A DNA stretch of 6,109 nucleotides. Origin: Patescibacteria group bacterium (GTDB lineage: Bacteria; Patescibacteriota; Patescibacteriia; JAGPKW01). Below the pieces are notes generated by a model, which ran no database searches, was not told the DNA's origin, and worked only from the letters and a program-made list of their open reading frames with translations. The DNA lies in contig JAGPKW010000051.1 in the NCBI GenBank assembly GCA_018053685.1, positions 1 to 6,109 on the forward strand, in the 5' to 3' direction. This document shows positions 1 to 6,022 of the stretch, piece after piece. Made by a program: the position numbers and the translations under genes. The stretch's first letter is position 1, and the number at the start of each line of letters is the position of its first letter.

Positions 1-629
1 TTAAGCCTTCAGGAGAGAAATTTACTGTTTTGAAGGATATTGATTTGGATGTGTATCCAGGCGATTTTCTTGGAATAATGGGAAGAAATGGTAGTGGGAA
101 ATCTACACTATTAAAGATTCTTGCAGGAATATATTCTCCTACAAGCGGTAGTGTTAAAGTAAAGGGTAAGATGGTTCCTTTTTTAGAGTTGGGTGTTGGT
201 TTTAATTCGGAGTTATCTGGTAGAGAGAATGTTTTTCTTAATGGTATTATTCTTGGTTTATCTAGGTCATTCCTTCAGGAGAAGTACAATGAGATTGTTA
301 AGTTTGCTGAGTTAGAGAAGTTTATGGATATGCCTCTTAAGAATTATTCTTCTGGTATGCAGGTTAGATTAGCTTTTTCTATTGCTATTATGGCTGATGC
401 AGATGTATATATTTTAGATGAGGTATTAGCTGTTGGAGATATTGAGTTTCAGAAGAAGTGTTTTAATATATTTAGAGAGTATAAAAAGAGAAAGAAAACA
501 ATAATATTGGTTACACATTCATCTGCTTCTGTTAGGGATTTCTGTAATAGGGCAGCATTTCTTAAGGATGGCAAGTTGCATTTCTATAATTCTATAGATG
601 ATGTAATTAAAGCTTATGAGATAGGATAA
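1..629 (+). CDS. ABC-type polysaccharide/teichoic acid exporter ATPase (Wzt/TagH type), 5'-truncated
   Basis: This is the ATP-hydrolysing subunit of an ABC-2 exporter that carries finished lipid-linked polysaccharide across the inner membrane. The frame is open to the window edge (first full codon at nt 3), so the true start lies outside; the in-frame TTG at nt 30 sits inside the conserved domain start and is not a credible start. Visible motifs are Walker A GRNGSGKST (nt 81-107), the PFLELGVGF...ELSGREN region typical of Wzt/TagH in place of an ordinary Q-loop segment (about nt 177-227), signature YSSGM (nt 345-359), Walker B VYILDE (nt 405-422) and the switch histidine in VTHSS (nt 516-518). 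The protein stops right after the nucleotide-binding domain, so it lacks the C-terminal carbohydrate-binding domain of E. coli O9a-type Wzt. The permease partner should lie upstream, outside the window. Codon use is odd: from nt 30 all 11 Glu codons are GAG and 14 of 19 Lys codons are AAG, unlike the genes downstream. Family assignment is firm; the exact substrate is unknown. Confidence 0.93.
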   Translation, partial: KPSGEKFTVLKDIDLDVYPGDFLGIMGRNGSGKSTLLKILAGIYSPTSGSVKVKGKMVPFLELGVGFNSELSGRENVFLNGIILGLSRSFLQEKYNEIVKFAELEKFMDMPLKNYSSGMQVRLAFSIAIMADADVYILDEVLAVGDIEFQKKCFNIFREYKKRKKTIILVTHSSASVRDFCNRAAFLKDGKLHFYNSIDDVIKAYEIG

Positions 630-657
630 TATTTTGTTTTAGAATTCTCTTGATATG

Positions 658-2619
658 TTATTCTTGTACTGAAATGAGTCGTAGATTCCCATTGGTGTCT
701 GTATTTACAGTATAAAGCTGGTACTGTTTTATATTATCAAAGAATTGTCCGTACAGTTGAATAAAATTTTCATCATATATAAAAATGTATACAAAATCGT
801 AATTTTTTATAATGTATTGTTGCCAATTATCTGGAGAAATTATCATTGACCATGGATCATTCTCATAATATGGTGTCATGGAAATAGAATAATCTGTAAG
901 CCACTCTGTATTTGATGGGTAGACTGTATGCATAAGAATTAGTTTGTTTAGACCTTGATCTGCTTGAGAAATCATACATGTTTTTTCCTTAGTATTTGTA
1001 ATATATTTTGACCATTTTGAAATTTCATCATAAGGTTTTCTAGTTTCAATTGTTTTTGACACTGATTCTCGTGCATGTACAACATTCAAAGAAATCGGAT
1101 ACTTTGTATTTTCATATAAAAAGTTAAATATAAAGAATATTGTTATACAGTAAATTACATTTTTAATGTTATTTAATGTGTTGTTTAAAGTTTTTAATTC
1201 TATTTGACTTTTACCTTGTATTATGAAGAAAACTAATAAGAAGAAGAAATCTACAATTAAATATGAAAGCATATATCTATTATAACTTGCTAATCTTAGT
1301 CCTTCATAATTGGAGAAGATAAACATATATGAATAAAGAAGAATACCTAAGTATATAAAATTCCCAATTATTAAGCTAATAAAAGAAATGAGCAGTCTTT
1401 TCTTTATTAACTTATTAATATGATTGTCGGATATTAGAAGTATGAGAAAGGTTGTAGTAATAAAGGATATGATTTTTAAGAAAGAAAAATTGATTGGGAA
1501 TATCAATAATGTTTTTAATGCATTAATAAAACTATGAAAAATTTCAATTTGAGTAGAGGATATTTGACCTTGCTGTATGAAGGAGAAGAAAGACTCTCCA
1601 GCGACATTAAAAGTAGAATTACCTTTGGATATGTGTAAATGTAACAACCAGAGTAGTTCCAATGCTATTGCTATAATTGATGGAGAGAGATAAACAAAGA
1701 ATCTTTTAACTTTTGCTTTAAAGCTATTGCTCCCTAAAAAGAAAGAGTAGTATTGTTTTCTCTTAAAAAGTAAAAGATCTATTATAATAATAAAATTACC
1801 TATTAATGTGAATACTAGCCCCATATCCTTTGTAAGTGTAAGGATTATTGCAGTACTTATGCTTAGAATTAGGCTAAAAAGGATATCTTTTTTTGTATCA
1901 AAGTTATAATAAAACAAGAGAGTACATCCAAACAGTATACCTAATATTGTATCTACATATAAAGAATTATAAAAATTTACATTTGCTAGAAGTGGTAGTA
2001 AAAGAGCTCCAGTTATAACAAGAAAATTCTTAATGTTAAAGTTTTTTTTAATAAATACACAAATTAAAGCGAAAAACAAGAAATTTGATGCTATATATGA
2101 GGGAAATTCAACAAATTCTGGAAATAATCGTGTAAAAAAATATTGGAAAAGAGGCATCCCTGGGATATACGACTTTATAACAACTTTCGACTCTTTGTAT
2201 GTTTGTAAGGCATCAAAAGTATATAAACTTTTAACATTTGATCCCCAATAACTAAATTCATCCCATTCAATATATTTTCTTTGATAGTTTATGAATAAAG
2301 AGATACCTAAAAACAAGAAAATTAATAATAATCCTGTAATAAAAGATATGTTTCTAATAGTTTTTTTATCATTCAAAAATGTTTTTATTGAGAATATAAC
2401 TGAAGCTAATGAGAGTAATATAATAATGATATAACCTATTAATAGACATCCCTTGAAGTTTAATAGTCCAAACAAAAAAAGAAGTAAAATAACAAATGCA
2501 ATTGTAGGAAGAAGTGTTTCTGCCAGAAGTCTCTTTAATAAAATTGCTAGAGCAGTAGATATTGATACAATTGAGAAGATTGGTACAAGTAAAAAAAACA
2601 TTTCTTGAATTATCTCCAT
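658..2619 (-). CDS. Large polytopic membrane protein, probable GT-C glycosyltransferase
   Basis: The product has 653 residues. It has about a dozen hydrophobic segments (for example 7-28, 36-53, 59-76, 91-110, 178-190, 199-213, 225-237, 246-262, 266-284, 308-327, 383-396, 409-431 and 450-467) and a soluble C-terminal part from about 508. After the fourth segment comes WDEFSYWG (119-126). An acidic Asp-Glu in the first large outer loop is the usual catalytic feature of GT-C enzymes, which take sugar from a polyprenyl-phosphate donor outside the membrane. Further hints are YIPGMPLFQYF (151-161), an acidic VDT (222-224) and ASYNRYM (444-450). From memory, membrane proteins with WDEFSxWG followed by a YxPG segment occur in Firmicute and CPR capsule loci, mostly annotated as hypothetical. 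A polysaccharide polymerase or other polytopic protein remains possible. The ATG at 2619 is the first start after an in-frame TAA; I see no Shine-Dalgarno site. It ends 28 bases from the convergent ABC ATPase gene. Confidence 0.8.
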   Translation of the reverse strand: MEIIQEMFFLLVPIFSIVSISTALAILLKRLLAETLLPTIAFVILLLFLFGLLNFKGCLLIGYIIIILLSLASVIFSIKTFLNDKKTIRNISFITGLLLIFLFLGISLFINYQRKYIEWDEFSYWGSNVKSLYTFDALQTYKESKVVIKSYIPGMPLFQYFFTRLFPEFVEFPSYIASNFLFFALICVFIKKNFNIKNFLVITGALLLPLLANVNFYNSLYVDTILGILFGCTLLFYYNFDTKKDILFSLILSISTAIILTLTKDMGLVFTLIGNFIIIIDLLLFKRKQYYSFFLGSNSFKAKVKRFFVYLSPSIIAIALELLWLLHLHISKGNSTFNVAGESFFSFIQQGQISSTQIEIFHSFINALKTLLIFPINFSFLKIISFITTTFLILLISDNHINKLIKKRLLISFISLIIGNFIYLGILLYSYMFIFSNYEGLRLASYNRYMLSYLIVDFFFLLVFFIIQGKSQIELKTLNNTLNNIKNVIYCITIFFIFNFLYENTKYPISLNVVHARESVSKTIETRKPYDEISKWSKYITNTKEKTCMISQADQGLNKLILMHTVYPSNTEWLTDYSISMTPYYENDPWSMIISPDNWQQYIIKNYDFVYIFIYDENFIQLYGQFFDNIKQYQLYTVNTDTNGNLRLISVQE

Positions 2620-2625
2620 TGAATT

Positions 2626-2718
2626 ACTTGTACAAAATTAAACTAAGTAAACTTTTAAATCCTAGTATGTTAGTAATATTAAGTCAAGGATTAAAACTTG
2701 TACTGTTTAAATCTTAGT
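2626..2718. repeat. Imperfect repeated block in the divergent intergenic region
   Basis: Two 8-base copies of ACTTGTAC (2626-2633 and 2696-2703) are each followed by a copy of TTTAAATCYTAGT (2654-2666 and 2706-2718, 12 of 13 bases identical). The spacing inside the two units differs (20 versus 2 bases). The block lies between the divergent starts at 2619 and 2827, closer to the membrane protein gene. It could be a pair of regulator sites or a degenerate duplication. The sequence is very AT-rich, so chance similarity of the longer motif is possible; the ACTTGTAC copies are the less likely part. Confidence 0.3.
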
Positions 2719-2809
2719 GAATAATTTTATAGCACTATATTATACTTGGGCACTTTTGTAAGACAGAAAAAAATAAAATACATTTTAAATTTATTACAAC
2801 TTCATTCTT

Positions 2810-2818
2810 TGATATAAT
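2810..2818 (+). promoter_or_regulatory. Extended -10 promoter of the GT2-DUF2304-GT2 operon
   Basis: TGATATAAT is a perfect extended -10 (TGN-TATAAT). It ends only 8 bases before the ATG at 2827, so transcription should begin at or next to the start codon and give a leaderless mRNA. The -35 region at normal spacing (around 2789-2796, ATTTATTA) is poor, as is common when an extended -10 is present. The TAA inside the -10 (2815-2817) is in frame with the gene and blocks any earlier start, so the short distance does not come from a misplaced start codon. Confidence 0.6.
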
Positions 2819-2826
2819 CAAACAAA

Positions 2827-3510
2827 ATGAATACCTCTCAAGTCTACATAACAATCCCTCTATATAATGAAGAGAAGATGATACTTAAAGTAATTAAATC
2901 TCTTAATGATAATGGATATAACAATATAGTAGTAGTAGATGATGGTAGTAAAGATAATGGATATGAATTAGTAAAGAATAATACTAATGCAATAATAACA
3001 AAACATATAATAAATAGAGGACAAGGAGCTGCATTACAAACAGCAATGGAAATAGCAATAGATAAAGGAGCTAAATACATAGTACATTTTGATTCAGATG
3101 GACAACATGATCCTAAAGATATACAACCAATGTTAAATACATTAATAGAAGGAAATTATGATATTGTACTAGGATCAAGATTCTTAAAAAAGAATAATAT
3201 CCCATTAAAAAAGAGAATACTTCTTAAAGGAGGAATACTCTTTACATATCTCTTTTCACATATATGGTTAACAGATGTACATAATGGAATAAGAGTAATG
3301 ACCTCAAATACAGCTAAAAAACTAAATCTACAACATGATAGATTTGAACATGCATCAGAGATACTAGATAAGATAAAGGTATTAAATCTTAAATATACAG
3401 AAGTACCTGTAACTATAAAATATACTAAATATTCAATGTCTAAAGGACAGAGTATATCTAATAGTATTAATATTGCATATAAATTAATAAGTTCTAAAAT
3501 AAAAGGATAA
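2827..3510 (+). CDS. GT2 glycosyltransferase, DPM1/GtrB-like (probable polyprenyl-phosphate sugar synthase)
   Basis: The product has 227 residues, a single GT-A domain. It opens with a Rossmann-like strand YITIPLYNEE (7-16), then VVVDDGS (35-41, nucleotide-binding aspartates D38 and D39), NRGQGAALQTAM (63-74), the metal-binding DSDGQHDP (89-96), GSRF (116-119) and DVHNGIRV (150-157). The DSDGQH form and the GQGAA segment are typical of dolichyl/polyprenyl-phosphate mannose or glucose synthases, which move a sugar from a nucleotide donor to polyprenyl phosphate on the cytoplasmic face. It has no membrane segments of its own, unlike GtrB or DPM synthases with C-terminal helices; the next gene supplies a small membrane protein. 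The stop TAA shares its last base with the following ATG (TAATG at 3508-3512), so the two are translationally coupled. Codons mostly end in A (6 of 8 Glu are GAA, with many ATA, GGA and GTA). The fold is certain; the sugar and acceptor are not shown. Confidence 0.92.
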   Translation: MNTSQVYITIPLYNEEKMILKVIKSLNDNGYNNIVVVDDGSKDNGYELVKNNTNAIITKHIINRGQGAALQTAMEIAIDKGAKYIVHFDSDGQHDPKDIQPMLNTLIEGNYDIVLGSRFLKKNNIPLKKRILLKGGILFTYLFSHIWLTDVHNGIRVMTSNTAKKLNLQHDRFEHASEILDKIKVLNLKYTEVPVTIKYTKYSMSKGQSISNSINIAYKLISSKIKG

Positions 3511-3839
3511 TGGTAATACAATATATTGCAACTATAATAATTGCCTTAATAATCCTACAATTATTATCAAACTTAAAGAAAGACAAAGTAACTTGGTCTA
3601 AAACCTTAATATGGATAATCTTTTGGGGTGCAGGAATGTTCATTGTATGGTTTCCTAAAATAATAGCTGACATAGCACAAGTATCAGGAGTAGGAAGAGG
3701 TGTTGATGTAATTATTTATGTTTCAATAATTTTTCTATTCTATCTGTTATCAAATCAGAATTCTAAAATAGATGAATTAAATAAACAGATAACTAAATTA
3801 ACAAGAGAGATTGCAAAGAACAATGCAAAAACAAAATAA
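3510..3839 (+). CDS. DUF2304 family small membrane protein
   Basis: The product has 109 residues with three hydrophobic segments at about 3-20, 33-49 and 66-81, and a charged, heptad-like C-terminal tail (about 83-104, SKIDELNKQITKL) likely to form a short coiled coil in the cytoplasm. The GVGRGVDVIIYVSI stretch (60-73) is the hallmark of DUF2304, a family of about 110-120 residues regularly found next to DPM1-like GT2 genes in archaea, CPR and some Firmicutes. Its function has not been settled to my knowledge. Given its invariable partner, a membrane anchor or a translocase for the lipid-linked sugar are reasonable guesses (inference). The start overlaps the preceding stop by one base, with AAGGA (3503-3507) only two bases upstream. 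Its 3' end overlaps the next gene by 17 bases. Confidence 0.85.
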   Translation: MVIQYIATIIIALIILQLLSNLKKDKVTWSKTLIWIIFWGAGMFIVWFPKIIADIAQVSGVGRGVDVIIYVSIIFLFYLLSNQNSKIDELNKQITKLTREIAKNNAKTK

Positions 3840-4656
3840 CCCACTCGTTTCTGTCTTAATGACAGCATACAATGCAGAGAAATATATTGGACTAGCTATC
3901 GAAAGCATATTAAACCAAACATATAAGAATTTTGAATTTATCATTATAGAAGATTGCTCAACAGATAAAACTTGGAACATTATTCAAAGGTATGTAAAAA
4001 AGGATAAGAGAATTATTGCCACAAAGAATGAAGTGAATTTAAATGCAGGGGGTAGTTCAAATAAGGGATTAAAGCTTTGTAAAGGGAAATATATTGTAAG
4101 AATGGATGCTGATGATTGGAGTTATCCAGATAGAATAGAAAAACAGGTGAAATACATGGAGACCAATAACGACATTGTTTGTTCTGGTGGTACTCTCTTA
4201 AATTGCGATGAGCAATTACAACCATATGGTGTTAGAAAGTATGCTTTAGAGCATAAAGATATAATCAAACAGATTCTACAATTTAACCCCGTACCTCATC
4301 CAGCTTCAATATGGAGAAAGGATATTTTAGATAAAACACATGGGTATCCACCTAAACTTGGAATGTCAGAAGATTATGCTCTTACATTAGAAATTTCTCA
4401 ATATGGTAATTTAGGAAATATAGAAGACGAATTAATAAAATATAGGATACATAAAAAATCTGCATCAAATGCAAAAATGTCTTATCAACAGGCCATAACT
4501 GTATATTTATCTTTCAAAGGACAATTTGAATACAAGTTTAAACCAAAATTTAAGGATCATTTTTGGAGAATTTTGCAAATTTTGACAATGTACACAATCC
4601 CAGCACCTTTAAAAAGATCTTTATTCAACTTAATGATACAAAAGAAGAAAAAATAA
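3823..4656 (+). CDS. GT2 glycosyltransferase (WcaA/EpsE-like)
   Basis: The product has 277 residues from the ATG at 3823. An in-frame TTG at 3811 would add four residues, but the ATG puts the conserved NNPLVSVLMTAYN at the very N-terminus, as is usual. The GT-A domain shows VSVLMTAYN (9-17), the EDCSTD nucleotide-binding turn (43-48), NAGGSSNKGL (74-83), the metal-binding MDADD (94-98), PVPHPASIWRK (156-166), the probable catalytic-base segment SEDYAL (182-187) and YRIH (207-210). It has no clear membrane anchor; the tail ends in a run of lysines. It should transfer a sugar from a nucleotide donor to a growing lipid-linked glycan on the cytoplasmic face. As the third gene of the operon it overlaps the DUF2304 gene by 17 bases, so coupling is likely. 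Donor and acceptor cannot be read from the sequence. Confidence 0.92.
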   Translation: MQKQNNPLVSVLMTAYNAEKYIGLAIESILNQTYKNFEFIIIEDCSTDKTWNIIQRYVKKDKRIIATKNEVNLNAGGSSNKGLKLCKGKYIVRMDADDWSYPDRIEKQVKYMETNNDIVCSGGTLLNCDEQLQPYGVRKYALEHKDIIKQILQFNPVPHPASIWRKDILDKTHGYPPKLGMSEDYALTLEISQYGNLGNIEDELIKYRIHKKSASNAKMSYQQAITVYLSFKGQFEYKFKPKFKDHFWRILQILTMYTIPAPLKRSLFNLMIQKKKK

Positions 4657-4669
4657 ATTACTTTTTCTT
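4645..4669. terminator. Weak possible bidirectional terminator between convergent genes
   Basis: AAGAAAAA (4645-4652) and TTTTTCTT (4662-4669) form an 8-bp inverted repeat around a 9-base loop, spanning both stop codons of genes whose ends are 1 base apart. Each strand would end in a short U tract. The stem holds one G-C pair, and both arms encode the lysine-rich tails of the two proteins, so it may be a by-product of coding. No better terminator is visible here. Confidence 0.2.
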
Positions 4670-5302
4670 ACCCAGTACAAAAAGTGTATAATATCCTGGA
4701 ATAGGAATTTCAATGTCAAAAAGACCTATCTTTTTCAAATTTCTTGTATCTTTTTTGGTATATATTTTATGTACAATTAAGCCATTTCTCTCAATAATTT
4801 TCTTCACAATATTTGTGTCTGTGTATTCCCTCAAATGGGTAGGATCGATTGCCCACCCTATTGGTGCTCTATAGAAATACCAAGCCCATGGTTTCTTATA
4901 TACTGTATCTATTTGAAATATGCCATTTGGTTTTAACAATCTTTCAACTTCTGAAACTAAGCTGTCTTCATTTTCGACATGCTCTAAAACTTGTGAGCAT
5001 AAAATACAGTCGTATGAACCACTTGGTAAATTCATTTTTTCACCAGTTGAAACCAGAAATTCTGCATTGTGAATCTCTTTACTCTTCGCAACAGATATTC
5101 TTTCTTTAGATAAATCAATACCAGTATATTTGAATTTATCTCCAAACATCTCTGCTAAAAAACGAATAGTTGCACCTTCTGCACACCCTATATCTAGAAT
5201 CTTCGACCCATTCTTCAAAGTTTTAAGTTTTCTAATTATATACTCCTGTATCTTTGCTGGTTCATCTTTTGGATGGGCTAATGCATATTCCTCGATATTC
5301 AT
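4658..5302 (-). CDS. Class I SAM-dependent methyltransferase (Methyltransf_11 type)
   Basis: The product has 214 residues with the Rossmann-like methyltransferase core. It shows motif I ILDIGCAEG (35-43), the ribose-binding acidic residue in GIDLS (61-65), GEKMNLPSGSYDCILCSQVLEHVEN (87-111, adenine-binding acidic segment and motif post-II) and LLKPNGIFQID (122-132). A later HLREYT (156-161) is common in small-molecule and sugar methyltransferases of the UbiE/Methyltransf_11 group. In this setting the likely substrate is a sugar residue of the surface glycan, for example an O-methylation or an end cap, but nothing fixes it. The ATG at 5302 is the first possible start after an in-frame TAA (5317-5315). 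It lies next to a run of eight A's and has no Shine-Dalgarno site. It ends 1 base from the convergent GT2 gene and lies downstream of a decayed GT2 on the same strand. Confidence 0.9.
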   Translation of the reverse strand: MNIEEYALAHPKDEPAKIQEYIIRKLKTLKNGSKILDIGCAEGATIRFLAEMFGDKFKYTGIDLSKERISVAKSKEIHNAEFLVSTGEKMNLPSGSYDCILCSQVLEHVENEDSLVSEVERLLKPNGIFQIDTVYKKPWAWYFYRAPIGWAIDPTHLREYTDTNIVKKIIERNGLIVHKIYTKKDTRNLKKIGLFDIEIPIPGYYTLFVLGKKK

Positions 5303-5311
5303 TTTTTTTTG

Positions 5312-5340
5312 GTATTAACTTAATTTTAATCTATCACCAA
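5312..5340 (-). promoter_or_regulatory. Promoter of the methyltransferase gene
   Basis: Read on the minus strand, TTGGTG (5340-5335) and TAATAC (5317-5312) are separated by exactly 17 bases and resemble sigma-70 -35 and -10 boxes. Only 9 bases (C followed by eight A's) separate the -10 from the ATG at 5302, again predicting a leaderless or nearly leaderless transcript. A 5-bp inverted repeat (5332-5336 with 5341-5345) overlaps the -35. The promoter would let the methyltransferase be expressed independently of the broken GT2 upstream. Confidence 0.5.
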
Positions 5341-5400
5341 TGATATATTAACCTATAAATTAAGGAATTTCCATATAATGTAGAATTATTCGAAAATCCA

Positions 5401-5907
5401 TTACGATGAAGTTATGAAATAAAGATTTTCTATTAATAACTTCTTAAGACTAAACTTCTTTAGTTTTCTGTTTTTATAGTTTGTAATGTATTTCCTAATC
5501 TCTTTCCCATTCTCATCTATTATTCTGCAATATCCTGTTAACCACATACAATCTGGATGCTGCTTAAAATATTCAACAACTATATTTAAAGCATTTTTAG
5601 TATATAAATCATCTGCATTAAGAAATGCAACAATATCACCCGTAGCTATTTTAAGACCTTTATTGATTCCCTCAGATTGTCCTTTATCTTTCTCAGATAA
5701 ATATCTAAATTCAATATTCTTTCCCCATTTTCCACTTTTTACTTCTTTATCATACTTCTTAATAATATCTAAACTACCATCTTTTGATTCTCCATCTGTA
5801 ATAATATATTCCAGATTAAAATCTCCTTTTTGGCTTAAAACACTTTTTATTGTTTGTTCTAAGTATTTATCTGTATTATAGTTTGTTGTTATTATTGAAA
5901 TTTTCAT
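5401..5907 (-). pseudogene. GT2 glycosyltransferase missing its C-terminal part, probable pseudogene
   Basis: The 168 residues read as the N-terminal part of a WcaA-like GT2: ISIITTNYN (3-11), ITDGESKDGS (36-45), SEKDKGQSEGINKG (71-84), metal-binding NADD (97-100) and CRIIDENGKEIRKYI (127-141). Homologues, as I recall them, run to about 250-300 residues and continue after LLIEN with a segment like FISQPATFW and then the catalytic-base region (EIGYFDE...MDYEFWLRL). Here the frame goes LLIEN-LYFITSS-stop. Skipping one base (nt 5424) restores N-F-I-S followed by TAA (5414-5412), where Gln (CAA) is expected. Only 109 bases remain before the methyltransferase start, too few for the missing part. 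Frameshift plus nonsense mutation plus deletion fits decay; a functional short form is unlikely because the acceptor and catalytic-base side of the fold is absent. The ATG at 5907 follows an in-frame TAA and has no Shine-Dalgarno site. Confidence 0.75.
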
Positions 5908-5918
5908 ATTGTTTTTTT

Positions 5919-5924
5919 AGTATA
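5919..5924 (-). promoter_or_regulatory. Possible -10 of the truncated GT2
   Basis: TATACT on the minus strand ends 11 bases before the ATG at 5907, the same close spacing as at 2827 and 5302. A second -10 match, TATAAT (5936-5931), lies 12 bases further upstream. Neither has a convincing -35 at 16-18 bases. The in-frame TAA at 5919-5917 prevents an earlier start. Confidence 0.35.
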
Positions 5925-5985
5925 TCTTTTATTATACAAAATCCTTAGGAAGAATATTATATATCTTTGCTAAACCACCATGTAG

Positions 5986-5991
5986 TATAAT
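5986..5991 (+). promoter_or_regulatory. Possible -10 of the nucleotide-sugar dehydrogenase gene
   Basis: TATAAT lies 31 bases before the ATG at 6023, which would give a leader of about 24 bases with no Shine-Dalgarno site. No good -35 is present. A weaker CTTAAT (6006-6011) is 11 bases from the ATG and would match the close spacing seen elsewhere in the window, so which one is used cannot be decided. Confidence 0.3.
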
Positions 5992-6022
5992 CCATTATTA
6001 ATTTTCTTAATCAGTTATTAAT

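Noticed and set aside
641..648. AGAATTCT palindrome between the convergent ends of the ABC and membrane protein genes
   Set aside because: It is a perfect 8-base palindrome with no loop and no flanking U tract on either side, so it cannot act as a typical terminator hairpin.
2033..2251. 72-codon plus-strand reading frame inside the membrane protein gene
   Set aside because: It lies wholly antisense to the GT-C gene, has no family motif, and is a shadow of hydrophobic codons.
3156..3521. 121-codon minus-strand frame opposite the DPM1-like GT2
   Set aside because: The opposite strand carries clear GT-A motifs across the whole stretch; this frame shows no recognisable domain.
5486..5881. 131-codon plus-strand frame opposite the truncated GT2
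   Set aside because: It is antisense to well-conserved GT2 motifs, and its composition is that of a reversed coding strand.
5962..5969. TATCTTTG matching the Bacteroidota -7 promoter consensus TAnnTTTG, with a similar TAATTTTG on the minus strand upstream of 2619
   Set aside because: Neither has a TTTG -33 element at the right distance. TATAAT-like hexamers explain more of the starts, and 8-base matches with two free positions are expected by chance in AT-rich DNA.
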